Of a DNA stretch of 64,000 bases, positions 11,784 to 23,908 are shown in pieces; position 1 is the first letter of the stretch, and every line of letters begins with the position of its first letter. Under the pieces are notes generated by a model. The model searched no databases and was not told the origin of the DNA. It saw only the letters and a program-made list of their open reading frames with translations. The position numbers and the translations under genes were made by a program. The stretch is from positions 1,535,001 to 1,599,000 of the forward strand of contig CM075193.1 in NCBI GenBank assembly GCA_037577475.1, read 5' to 3'. The DNA is from Chaunax sp. Z400. Taxonomy: Eukaryota > Chordata > Actinopteri > Lophiiformes > Chaunacidae.

Positions 11784-14700
11784 CCAGTTTGCTCCCTTTC
11801 CCTGTTTGTTTGCTCTGTCTTATGATTAGTTCATCCTCATGTTTTCTCCTTTAAGGTTTTCCCTTCTCTTCATTTTCCCTCCTCTGTGATTGCCTGAGTG
11901 TTTCCACCTGTCTCTGATTCTCTCCTCCCCCCTGATCCACCTGTGTGTCATTGTCTCGTTACTCTGTGTATTTAAGTCTGTTTGGTTCTGTCCTCTGTGT
12001 CAGTTCGTCCGTTTATCCTCCTAGCTCCGTTATTCCCTGTTTGACTGAGTTGATCTGAGTCTGTTGACTCTTTAAAAAACTGCTGAAAACCTATTTTTTA
12101 TCAACTGGCTTATTCTTGATTGTGTCTGCCCCATGCAATGTCTGACTTTTTATTTTGTGTGTGTTGCAGTGTGTTCTGACACCATGTGGTTGGTGTGCTT
12201 GTTCTTTGATTTTTCTTCTCTTCTCGTCATGTCTTCTGATTAACTAAGCTCTTTTTGTAAAGCACTTTGTAACTTCAGTTTTGAAAGGTGCTATAGAAAT
12301 AAAGTTTTACTTACTTAATTACTTACAATTTGTTTGAGGTCATAAGCCCAAGTAACCCGTGTTTAAATGTGTTGCAAATAATAACCAGTTAAGCAGTAAT
12401 GAGTTCTTTAGAAATATTTCTATAGAAAATGGTTTCTGTTATACAACACCATGGCACCATGAGTAACGTCAGGCGGGATGGTTAGTGACGTCCTGCCTGG
12501 GTGATGCAAGAGGGTGATAAAATAAAGCAGTGTGATTTATTCTAATGACAAGCACTCCAGAGCAAGAAGCAAATCATTTTGTCAAATTAATGCAGTAAGA
12601 AATTTCAGCACGTTACAGTACTTTTTAGGATCTAGGGTTTAGTTATCACAGTAACAGTAAGCAAGCTAATTTAAGTGTTACACACACAAAATAAAGAAGT
12701 TGGTCTAAGTATTGCACACTGATAATGTCAAGTTTACTTTTCTTAATTTATCTAAGGCAATGAGTTTGCATAATATTTTCAAGTAACTCAACTTATTTGA
12801 TTTTACAGTGTACAAGCAAGCTAATTTTAGATTTTTAGATATTGATCTGAGCCTCAATCATGTTCTGTAAAACGTTGCCTAAATATAACAACAATTAACA
12901 TCCTCCAAGTTAACCCCAATCCACCCCCTGTTTAAACCCAGTGTCGCCCCATTCTGGATAGAGATACAGATAGCTCTGTCATTCATTGACATATTACCAG
13001 AGAGTGTCTCTCTTTGAATTTCTATTCTGACCTCTCTCCCACTGTTGGTACTATGACATCACTCTGATCTCTTAAATGCGTGAAACTAAACCTACAATAA
13101 CCAATTTTGTTTCATTTTCTTTCAGTTCCAGTTTTTTTGTGTGGAATCATTCCTTTGGACTTATAAACTGATAATATGGAAGGATCATCTCATCATGACA
13201 TGACAATGCTTTTTTTGGTCCAATAGCTGCTGTTTTTCTGCTAAATTATTTTCTGTGTGTTAATCCATCCTGTAGCTACATGGGTGGGAGGAGCCTTCAT
13301 TGTTGGTACGGTTGAGATTGTGTACACGCCTTCCATGGGACTGACCTGGGCATCGGTGGTGTTAATTGCGTACAGCTCATCTTTCTTTATTGGTAAGTGT
13401 TTGTACATCTGACAGGATGCTGAGTGTCTCCATGTGTAAAAACAAATATGGCCTGACAGTTTAGACCTCCTGGCCTTCCTCAAACCCAACAGGGCGCACC
13501 AGTTAGCCGAAGACAAAGAGTAGGGTGTCGTCGAGAATGTGAGAATGTGCCAGTGGAAAATCTTCCTTGGAAAGTGACTCAAGAACCCACTGGGCCTCCT
13601 GTGGAGGATCCGCCGGTTCCCCTCCCTGGCTGAAGTGTCGGATGACCTGTTTCACCACTGAGTGCAGCACACATATCACATCAGTCGTGAACGCACTCCA
13701 CTCATTGTCCCACTATCTGAATAAATCTAGGCCAATCTGTACCCAAAATCAGGTGATGCACAAGGTGATAGTTTTGAATAACTGTCAAACAAATGATGAC
13801 ACCAATGTGATTCCAAATTCAAGAGGTTGGTTTTCATTGTAAAGAATATTCTGATCATATTATGAGGGTCAAACTATCACGGAACTACTGATTTTAGATG
13901 CAATGGCATAACAGGGACACTGAAGTGCCTTGGTGGGGGTTTGCACTCCCTGAGTGCTGACTGGTACTACGTGAAATAAGTTCTCTCCCAAATTAAGCAT
14001 CTCAAGAGTTTTGTTCAATTGTGCAGAAACTATGTTTTTGACCACTCAAATGTAGCGTCATATTGTACGTCAGGATAAATACAAATAAAACGAGGGGCAC
14101 TACAGAAAATTGCAGTCTTGTTACACGAGATGTGATTAAGACTAAGATGTTTAAACTTGTAGAATCAACAGATTGCTGAACCCCACAGTGTTTTATAAAA
14201 TAAGTAGATATAAATATTGAACTTTTTTCCCTCACTTGATTCCTTTTTTCTAACAGTGCCATTGTCTGTCCTTTTTAAATGAAGGTGGTTTTGTCTTTGT
14301 CAAGCCAATGAGAGAAGGGAACTTTGTGACGATGCTGGACCCTTTCCAGATCAAGTATGGAAAAGTGATAACAACTGGACTGACCCTGATTTCACTTTTT
14401 CTTGATGTGACCTGGCTGCCCGCAACACTAATGGGTTTAGGTACGTAATATATGCAAACATTACATACATATGTACGGAAGCGTATTGCATTCACTTAAA
14501 AAAAAAACAATTTTGCCCTGTTTTTTCTGAATTAATTAGATAACTACGTCATTAATTCAGAAAAACCGGGCAAATTTTTTTTTCTCAAGTGAATGCAGTA
14601 TGCTTCAGTACATATGTAACTTTGTGTTTATAATTACATTTTTACTCTGAAGTACATTAAATGTATACATGGATGTAAAATAAAATGATGAGATGTACCT

Positions 14701-17700
14701 TAATTGATACCCCCTGGGGGAAATTCAGTAGTACAAGGGCAGAAAGAATAAAAGTACAACAAAATAAAAAAAATAAAATAAAGTGTGGTGGGAAGATAAA
14801 TGAGATAAAATAGATATGCACTGCTATATAAGTAGATTGTAAATCACTACCTGATAGTAATATACAATCCATCTCTAGTAAGTAGATAAAAGGAGTCAGT
14901 ATGTGTAGTCAAGTTCAATGTGTGTAATATGTGTGTAATGTTCAGGTCCTGAGATATAGATGCCGTATATACACTCAAAGTCTTAATCAGGTGGAGTGGG
15001 AGGTAATGGGTGCTGTGGTGTTTTGCAGTCTGATGGCTGATGGTATGAAATCATACTTACTGTGTGGATATAATGGCAATACTACAATGAACTGGTAATA
15101 TTCATATAAAGATTGGTTATAGAATTTAACTCAGACAATATGTTTGACAGGTGGAATCATGAGTGTGGTCCTGGATTTGTCTTTCTCTCCTTGTATCTGG
15201 ATCTCTGCTGCGGTTGTCATTACCTACACAGTGATGGGAGGTCTCTACTCTGTGGCCTACACAGATGTTATACAGCTGGTCCTCATATTCATTGGTTTGG
15301 TCAGTTTGTTACACTTTGAGTGTTTATAGAGTGGCTTTTTGTTTCAACAAAACAAAAGGCTTAAAAAACTCTAAACAAAGTCTCTCAAACATTTCTTGTT
15401 CATCTTTTACACTTTTGTCCCTGCAGTTCATCTGTGTTCCCTTTGTTTTGATGAATCCCTCCACGCTGGACATCAGCCAGACGCTGATGAACAACACCTT
15501 ACATGCTCCCTGGATCGGTCAACCAGAGCTGAAAAACACCTGGCTCATGATTGATGACTTCTTATTCTTGGTTAGGAAGCAATGCAGCATATATTAAATG
15601 GAATTTACTCTGGTCTTGATAAATGTCTTCAGAATGATGATAAGAAGAACTTATCAAATGTGGATGCCACCTTTAAATTAACCAACCATCTGGTTTACTT
15701 TTAAGGCACTGGGAGGTATGGCATACCAGAGCTTCCACCAGAGGATCTTGTCGGCTTCTTCTTTAGCCACAGCCAAGATCACATGCTTTGTTGCTGCTTT
15801 CGTCTTACTTGTATTTGGGATACCTCTTATACTGCTTGGAGCAGCTGCTGCATCCACAGGTAATAATGATGTGAACTAGGGGTAGGAATCAGATAAACTA
15901 CAAGAAGATAGTATCATGATATTACGGAAACGTATTGCATTCACCAAATTAAAAAAATGTTTTAGACAACTTATCTTGTAATTATGAGATCCCGAACAGT
16001 CCTCTGTGCTATATTGTTGTACAGTAGGACCACTGCACGGCCACGGAACACAAATGTTCATCTTTATTAGCTTGATATAATGTGGAGGCTAATGGTCTTT
16101 TCATTTCTAGTTGGCATAACATTGTTTGCTGTCTGTTCATGACTGTGCTTTGTGTCTGTTCAACTTGGCGTCATTACTATGGTAACGGACCAACCTGGTT
16201 TTCCAAAGAGATGAGGTGCATCATCTCTTTGGAAAACCAGGTTATATAATTAATGAAGAAAAATAAATGCATCCTAAAATTAACTTAAAACCTAAAGAGT
16301 GTGAGGGGAGATGACTCAAACAAATCAACCCATCATTTTTCAGTCTTTCCTTCTTTTGTGTCTATTCCTCAGACTGGAACCAGACCACCTATGGTTCTCC
16401 ATCTCCATATGAACGTGGAGAAGCAGCTCTGGTTCTACCCATTGTCCTGCAGCACCTCACCCCACCCTTCGTTTCCATTATCGGTATGGCATGTGTGGCC
16501 GCCGCTGTGATGTCATCAGGTGACTCTGTTTTGATTTCTGCAGCTTCTGTCTTCACCTCCAACATTTACAAGAACATTCTGAGGCCTCAGGTGAGAAAAG
16601 CCACTTGTTTTTTTTCTCAATTTCCAACATTCCTCAATGTTAAAGCACAATTTGTAACTTTGTGTAGTTGTTTTAGTTATATTTGATCTTAAAACGTATT
16701 TAATTGGTACTGTGGCATATCACATAACATGGTTAAGCTTGGATTTGAGTTACGAATGTAGCTGTACGTACACATCTAGATTTGGATTTAGAAAGAAATG
16801 AAAATCATGAAGGGATACTTAGCAATAGCAAAGGTAGAGTTTAAATAACTTTTCATCATTGGATAGTCCAGAACTATGACATCATTCTCCTCCAGAAGCT
16901 GGGCACACACTCAAGCCCAGCGATGGCGTTTTATGGGTGCCAGTGGTCACTGCTTTGTAGCGGTGGGTAGTCAGGTCTTGTTCCTGAGGTGCCGATGGCA
17001 GATATGTCCAGTCTGATTCTGGGGCGTAGTACGTGGTCGACCAGGACAGGGGCGGTCTGTCGTTGTTTCCCTGGCAACATAACAGTGCCATAGACACACA
17101 TTCACCATGGTGGTGACTTGTCTGATTGACTGACGCGCCTCCAGCATGCCAACAGCCCAATCCAGGTCATATCGCCCAACCAATGGTGTTCTTACAGACG
17201 TCATTTTATTTTTCTCCCCAAATCTCATGTATCTTTATGGGGTTGGGTTAGTTTAAATGGTCATTTGGGATTTTGGTTTTGGGTTCAGGTCATAAAATTG
17301 ATAATTCTGATTAATAGCAGGTGGGATGCAGTTTGATAAAATAATAAATCATTATTGAGGGAAACATTAATGACATCACGGACAAATATTCCCAGCAGCA
17401 GAATCTATAAGTGCATATCAGCTGTCTGTCGTATTTATGCAGAAGCGACAGCAGGTCGAATTTGACAGCTAATTGAATCAGTACAGTTTCAACTACAATC
17501 TGATTTCAGTTCAGTCTGTATCATTATTATTTGTTATATCATTCCAGTGAATTTTCTGTGAGTCCTATAAATTTAAACATTCTGTATCATCAGACCCAGA
17601 ATACTACTTGCATCTAGATCAGACTGATGTATGCTAGATCTTCTGATGATGTCATAATGTCATTTCTGTCCATGTCATCATTGTAGACATAATTCATGAA

Positions 17701-18457
17701 GTTGGAAGATAACATCTTGCTATTGTCCCTATCCCACAGTGGTAAAGAATTCTTTCAAAACATTTGTGATCTTGATGATGATTCGGATCACCACCAAAAT
17801 CTAAAGGATTGTTCACTGGACCATACCCTACCTCTACAAAAAATTCATCAAAAACTTAACACCAACAAAAACCTGATGTATGTTTCTGTTTTTCTTTACC
17901 TTCCTCTTCAGGCATCAGACCGAGAGATTCAGTGGGTGATTCGTGCCTCTGTGGTGGTGGTGGGTGTGGTTGGTACATCACTCACCCACCTGAAAAACAG
18001 TGTTGTAATATTCTGGTTCTTTGGTATTGAAATTGCCTACATCCTAGTCTTCCCTCAACTCATCTGCGTCCTCTTCTTGAACTTCTCCAATGGTTATGGG
18101 GCTGTTATGGGCGTACTGGTTGGATTGGTGTTCAAACTGCTGAGTGGAGACCCATTGCTAGGATTAGCACCAGTCATACACTTCCCAGGATGCACTCTGG
18201 AGGACGGTGTCTATGTCCAGTACACTCCGGTTAAGACCATCTCCATGCTGTCTGCCATTGCTGCCATCTTGCTGTTCTCCTACTTGGCTTCCGTCCTCTT
18301 CAAAAAAGGTGTTCTTCCTGAGAAGTGGGATGTGTTCAAAGTGAAAGACCAGCAGTCACCAGTACCACTGACACCAATAGGTGGCGCCACAGAAGACAAT
18401 GAGGATGAGAAATTGAACAATAACATCAACATAAAGGCGATGAAAGATAATGATTAG
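10619..18457 (+). CDS. slc5a7-like: SLC5A7-like (CHT1-like) sodium-coupled transporter, copy 2
   Basis: Eight exons join in frame: 10619-10802, 13276-13392, 14285-14440, 15151-15299, 15427-15570, 15706-15859, 16373-16590, 17912-18457 (stop TAG), giving 555 aa. Exon lengths 1-7 equal those of copy 1 and all junctions are GT-AG; the exon 5 donor is GTTAGG. Cage positions 64/94/144/257 are W/Y/W/Y, the most CHT1-like set in the array, so this is the best candidate for a true choline transporter. It carries SSGD instead of SSAD in exon 7, a Gly in an otherwise invariant motif near the sodium site. The C-terminus after GGATEDNEDE is unlike the other copies (ends AMKDND). A polyadenylation signal lies about 350 bp after the stop. 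Confidence 0.9.
11738..11780. repeat. (TA)n-(CA)n microsatellite
   Basis: A short TATATA run followed by a long CA run, in intron 1 of copy 2, immediately before the second copy of a dispersed repeat. Confidence 0.95.
11781..12010 (+). repeat. Dispersed repeat, second copy
   Basis: Diverged copy of 8768-8960 that extends further, through GTGTATTTAAGTCTG and a TCAGTTCGTC end. It lies in intron 1 of copy 2. It is an unclassified transposable-element fragment. Confidence 0.5.
12070..12325 (+). mobile_element. LINE/SINE-type 3' end
   Basis: Contains CTGCTGAAAACCTATTTTTT, then TTTGTAAAGCACTTTGTAAC and GGTGCTATAGAAATAAAG followed by a short ACTT-type tail. This arrangement is typical of 3' ends of L2-like retroelements in fish. 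It sits in intron 1 of copy 2, with no coding part left. Confidence 0.6.
14474..14610. mobile_element. Hairpin MITE with TACGGAAGCG termini
   Basis: The left arm starts TACGGAAGCGTATTGCATTC and the reverse complement of the right end starts TACTGAAGCATACTGCATTC. The arms stay complementary almost to the centre (AATTAATTA / TCATTAATT), so the whole element can fold into one hairpin. CATATG flanks both sides, which may be a target duplication or part of the inverted repeat. It lies just after the exon 3 donor of copy 2. Confidence 0.8.
14690..15060 (-). mobile_element. LINE 3' end, reverse orientation
   Basis: Begins TTGATACCCCCTGGGGGAAA on the plus strand and continues to GATGGCTGATGGTATGAAAT, a pattern I recall from inverted 3' ends of fish LINEs. 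A related fragment lies at 24795-25085. It has no coding capacity and lies in intron 3 of copy 2. Confidence 0.5.
15923..16191. mobile_element. Truncated MITE of the TACGGAAGCG family
   Basis: Starts TTACGGAAACGTATTGCATT and matches 40481-40755 almost base for base through CATTACTATGGTAACGGAC. It then stops abruptly at a perfect palindrome, whereas the copy in gene 4 continues for another 260 bp. It lies in intron 6 of copy 2. Confidence 0.7.
16192..16243. repeat. Perfect palindrome, 23-bp arms, 6-base loop
   Basis: The arm AACCTGGTTTTCCAAAGAGA continues with TGA, then the spacer GGTGCA, then the exact reverse complement up to 16243. There are no mismatches. It lies in intron 6 of copy 2 at the breakpoint of a truncated MITE. 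It could be a cruciform-prone repair product, the core of another MITE, or a transcribed hairpin. Confidence 0.9.
16600..17900. other. Intron 7 of copy 2, no second gene seen
   Basis: About 1.3 kb of intron between exons 7 and 8. A few short frames occur but none resembles a known protein, and no repeat family was recognised. Confidence 0.4.
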
Positions 18458-19535
18458 CACCTGTTATTAGTGTTCCTGCATGCTTAGACATGTCTATTTT
18501 CTTGACATATAAGATAAGAGGTCTACGGTAGATTAGGCAGTAAGGGATGGTATAAAACATTACCTTATAAGGACATATAGCCAGTCTGTGTATTTCTACC
18601 AATATTATATGAAACTATCTGTCCAGCCCCTTGTTCAGCCTTCGAGCATCAAATCGATCCCTTCATAGAAGGTTATTGATGGACAGAACTGTTGAGGAGG
18701 ATCTTAACGAGGAGTTTTCCGTTCTATAATATTATAGAAGACTGTGTATTTGTTACTGTTCTTTGGTTGATCTACAGACCAACACAGCTTTGTTACCATT
18801 GATAATAAAGTCTTCCTTTTTTTAAATTTTACTTTGTTTTTCATCACTGTGTTTTTCATCATTATGTGGCACTGCCTTTACACTTCCAACACCACCCCCA
18901 GAACCTGTAAGGCTTTGTCTTCCCTTTTTTTGCCTTTTCATTCTTTTTAGCCTGACCACCAAGTTCCATCTCTCCAGGCTCTTCCACTCTTCTCCCTCGC
19001 TCAGGCCCTCTCCTATCTCATCTGTAGCCGAGTTGTCAGTTCAACTGTATTTTTACCAAAACTCAAAATTCCATCGGAATTATTCAGAAATTTTCATTTT
19101 GATTCTGTTTATTGGTTCCTAAACAAATTTCGCTTGCACTCAAGTTAAGCCTCAGTTTCTGTGGTGGTGGCATGCAGCGTCCGTAGTTTCAGACAGTGCT
19201 TCAAAATGTGGCTTTATTTTGAACCGAATAATGCCAGGTCGGCACAGTGCAAATCCAAATGCCAAACTCTAACTGACATATAATCGAACAAAGAAACACA
19301 AACAGATCCAAAACCTGATCAAAGTAACAAAAGTTCAGAGAGGGAAAAAAAGAAATGCTCCGTTATGGAACAGAATGCTTGAAATGCATCTGCACTGACA
19401 GATGACAGGGTGAAAGTACACAGACTAAACACACGCAAGGTAATTTAGTGACAAGTGAAAGTGATTGACATGACAAAACATGACACTTGAGCAAAGAAAT
19501 TACAAAATAAAACTGGACCTATAAACTGTAAATTA
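18458..19535. other. 3' UTR and intergenic region after copy 2
   Basis: An AATAAA at 18804-18809, about 350 bp after the stop, is a plausible polyadenylation signal and is followed by a T-rich stretch. The remaining sequence shows no exon or recognised repeat. Confidence 0.5.
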
Positions 19536-19539
19536 TTCA

Positions 19540-19815
19540 GTTTCTCCTCATCATGATGCGTGGCCTCTGCCAGCAGTTTGTTATAATGTTAAAGGTTTGG
19601 TGAACCTTAATCACTCACTCAATAGGTCAAGGACAGATTTTTGCTTTTATATGGACGCAGTTTGCTATTCTAAAAGTGTGACGGTTATTTTGAAAGAGAC
19701 GGAATGGCGCGCAGGAGACGTCAAATGGGAACAAGTTTAGAAAGCAGTTAGAGAGGTATTTGAAAGCCCTGGTTACCGGCTCTTCCTCTATTTCTTCCTC
19801 CTCCTCATCCTCTGT
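19540..19815 (+). pseudogene. Orphan intron-7 fragment without its exon
   Basis: Diverged copy of 20293-20600, the sequence preceding the exon-8 fragment. Shared landmarks are CAGTTTCTCCTCATCA, GCGTGGCCTCT, TTTGCTATT-TAAAAGTGTGAC, TTATTTTGAAAGAGA and AACAAGTTTAGAAAGCA. It runs into a pyrimidine-rich, acceptor-like stretch, but no exon 8 follows. It is probably a remnant of an earlier duplication. Confidence 0.6.
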
Positions 19816-20603
19816 CTCTAGCTATCTGAGGCACGCTCTTAGCATCCATCCCTCGGGGTTATCTTCCTGATGTATTCACATATGCTCTTTGTTTCATCCT
19901 GGATTGTGGATCTGACACTCGCTAATCCTCGAGTCTCAGGGTGTTGGACTTTGGGTGGAACCCTCCATGCATTGTGATTTTGAACTTTTTACCTGTTTCT
20001 TCTATACCAGTGAGCTGACAGCACATTGCACACAAAAGCACCAGGACTTTCTTTTAATCTGTTCTTTTAGACATCTTACTGATTTTTTAAGTTATGAGTG
20101 AATGTGCCTGTTTTTTTAATTAACAATTTAATTTTTGTCCTGATCTGTGGAGAACGACATTTTACTCCCATGTACGCTGACGTATATTGCGCTGATGTAA
20201 TATGCTGAGGTATGTGACAATAAACATGATTCTGAAAGAGAGTTGTATGAGGTGTGATCAACAATCAATGACAGAATATATTTTAAAACAATTATTTACA
20301 GTTTCTCCTCATCAGGGCGTGGCCTCTCCCAGCAGTTTCTTACCATATTGTAAAAGTTTGGTGAAGCTTAATCACTCTCTCAGTAGGTCAGATTTTTGCT
20401 CTTACATTAAAAACCTTGTGAGCTAAAAGACTGACTAAACTACTGTTTGCTATTATAAAAGTGTGACACTTATTTTGAAAGAGAGGGAATGCAGTACAGG
20501 AGACTTTAAATTGAAACAAGTTTAGAAAGCACTGAGGCATTTAAAAGCAGGACTATTACAGTCGTGCAGTTTGCTGGTTCTTCTTCTCTTATTTCTTCTT
20601 CAG

Positions 20604-20868
20604 GCATCAGACAGAGAGATTCAGTGGGTGATCTGTGTCTCTGTGGTGGTCGTGGTTGTGGTCGGTGCATCACTCACCCACCTGAAAAACAGCATTATAA
20701 TTTTCTGGTTCCTTGGTGCTGAAGTCTCCTACATCATCACCTTCCCTCAACTCCTCTGTGCTCCAGGTTGTGCTCCAATAGTGACCAGGCTGTTATGGGT
20801 TTACTGGTGGGATTGGTGGAAACACTGCTCAGTGGAGACCCATCACTCGGGTTAGCAGTCATACATCT
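20604..20868 (+). pseudogene. Truncated exon-8 fragment of an SLC5A7-like gene
   Basis: After a TTCTTCTTCAG acceptor, the frame reads ASDREIQWVI and then LGAEVSYIITFPQLL, matching exon 8 of the array and closest to copy 3 (GAEVSYI). A small rearrangement follows LLCA and shifts the frame. Nucleotide similarity resumes (CTGGTGGGATTGGTGG, CTCAGTGGAGACCCATCACT) and ends at about 20868, before the conserved C-terminal part. Exons 1-7 are absent, so it cannot encode a transporter. Confidence 0.9.
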
Positions 20869-21281
20869 ATCCATCATCAACATCTTTGTAAATTCATCAA
20901 GTGATACCCTTCACCTCCTTTTTAGATAGGGTCATTTTTCTAAATTACAGAGAGAAAACTGTTTTTATATATTTGTTTTATTTAATTATAACAAAACTAA
21001 TAGTTATATAAGTAATATAATATATTAATATTATCACAGTACCATTAGTTCCAGTGTAAGTGTGAGTCTTGATGAATATGTATGACATGCAAATATGGGA
21101 AAAATGAAAGCATGAAATGCTTGCTTGCAAGGTAAACATGAAACCAGGTGCCTTTTCTGGTTGAGCAGGTTGACTATCATCCAGGTTCTTAATTAGTCTT
21201 GTCTTTTTTCATAGTTACACACTTAGTCACACACTGAGACTCAGACATAAGCCAGTTGGGAAGCCAGTCAACCAGTCTATC
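20869..21281. other. Intergenic region before copy 3
   Basis: AT-rich sequence with no recognised element, ending in the conserved leader CCAGTCAACCAGTCTATC directly before the start codon of copy 3. Confidence 0.4.
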
Positions 21282-23638
21282 ATGGCAATCAACATCCCAG
21301 GAGTGATAGTGATGGTATTTTTCTACCTGCTGGTCCTTGGGACCGGCATCTGGGCTTCTTTCAAGTCCAAAAGGAAACAGAGGAAAAGTGCAGCCACTGG
21401 AATGGAGATGGCCCTGCTGGGAAACCGGAGCATAAACTGGGTAGTGGGGGTCTTCACGATGACAGGTGAGGAGAGCACATTACAAAATTAGGAACTTGGA
21501 TTACTGTGAAATCTTGATATTATTAAGGAAATAAATTCATGAATTGATTTATATAAAATAAAATAGTATGTACAAATAAGTATAAATATCTATGTATTTT
21601 CATAAATGTTGATCGCCACGTGTCCCCTAATTACCATGCTCATTTCAGGTTTCTCTTGAGAATGAGACCTTGTCTCTCAATGGGATAACCTGTATAAATA
21701 AAGGTTAAATAAATTCAAAAAAAGATATAAATATAAATAATGCAGAGTTTAATATGTGGTTGTCGGTAATTGAATTGACAGTCTTAATTGTCCCAAAAGG
21801 ACAAAATAGTTTGGGAACGGTAGTCACCACAACCAATAAACATCATAGGAATAAATAAGTAAATATGACAAATATACATGTATGTGTTAAACATAAACGT
21901 ACTACTACTTACTCTACGTTATCTATTCAGCTCTGGCCGTCTGTTTAAAAAGGCTGGGCATGTTGTAGCGTGTCTGTTTCATATTCCCGTTCCCACACTT
22001 TACTCTCACCTTCCCTTAATGTTCTGCTGTTCAGTTAGGTTTGCAGCACATTCCTGTAAACAGAGGGGGATCCTATTGTTTACACCAGGATCCCCAGAAC
22101 AGCAATGAAAATGGTGCTGCCATGATAACCAGGCAAGGTGGCCATCTGTCTGAGGGTCCCATACTCTCAAGGGTCCCTCAACGCCCCAGGTTCACTGTGT
22201 AACAATATGTGCTGATTGCTGATATATGCTGAAGCCAGACTCAACAAGCACAATATAAATTTAAATCAAAGCTGCATGCAGCTATGATGTGGCCCTCACA
22301 CCTACTTGTACCTTGGGACACGGTGCAGTTGAGGAGTTTTATTGTAAGTATGTAGATATCTTCAAACCTGGAGTTAAATATCACTCTGGTTTCCACCAGT
22401 GGGTGTCAGAGAACCCCCATTAATTACAGGTCATGTTCTTGTATATGAAGTATTAAATTTACCTTTTAAATTTTATGTAATTTGGAGCATGTTTTTTAAA
22501 TACGTCTGACTTCCTCCTTGTGGCGTTATGACTCAATATTCAGATGTAGTTTTCTATTACCAACATTTTTTGCACATTGGGCCTACAATTTGTTGAAAGC
22601 TGCAGAGTTGTAGCATGTAGGACTTTTATTAGAATTTGTTATGAATGTTCAATTTTTTAAACTTTAGATCACTGATTGTCAAACTGGGGTATGCTGACTC
22701 CCAGGGTTACGTGGACTGATCTAGGGGGTACATGAAATAAGTCTTCAATTTAGATTCTGTGTGCCTGATGTGCAAAGCACAGAAGCACATACTTAAACTT
22801 ATACTTATTACTTATTCTGCCTTAAACTTATTAGAGTGAGAGCATGGTCTATAGAGATCCTGTTCTATACATACTGTACATACTATACATACTGTACATA
22901 CTCTTTAAAATAAATCATATTTAAATACATACTGTTCAACTCAGTTTACTTGAGTTTGGTTCATTTAAACAAACCAAGTACTGGGAACTTTTGCTTTTTT
23001 CAGTACTTAGTAAGATCCCACAATGTAACTAAATATATTACTCTTATACTTAAGTACCCCACAAATTAGATATACTTTACTTGAATAGTCTGTTTTGTGT
23101 TCATACCACTTTCTGCTTGTACTCCACTACTTTTCATAGGAAACAGCCCTTTTGTTATGTGAGAAAAGTTGGATAAATGGTACTTTTGTTTTGTAAAACT
23201 CTACTCAGGCATCAGGTATTCTGCTCAGCTTCTAAAATCTTTAATTCACATTCAGATCTGTTATATTGATGCTCTTAACAGTTGTGGCAATATCACACAC
23301 CAGAATAGATTCACATTTACTTGTTTATTGTTCTGCAGCTGCTCTATTCAATGTTGGGTTACTGACGTGTTTTGCCCTTATGAAAATAAATGTTTAATGA
23401 CAGTTGAAACAACCACTATGGTTTTGCACAATAGGTAAATAGATACTGTAGCGTGTTGGCGATAGGTGGGTGGAGTTTCCCAGCATACCTTGCGACAATG
23501 TGTTTGAGGCCATAAGTCTAAGTAACCTGTGTTTAAATGTGGTTTGAATAATTATCAGTTAAGCAGCAATTAGTTCTTTAGAAATATTTCTATTATGCAA
23601 GAGGGTGTATATTTATATATATATATGTATATTTATAC

Positions 23639-23713
<75 letters not shown>

Positions 23714-23752
23714 CATGTATATATGTATATATGTATATATATGTATATATAA

Positions 23753-23784
<32 letters not shown>

Positions 23785-23857
23785 GTATATACATATATAT
23801 ACATATATACATATATATACATATATACATATATATACATATATACATATATACATG

Positions 23858-23908
<51 letters not shown>

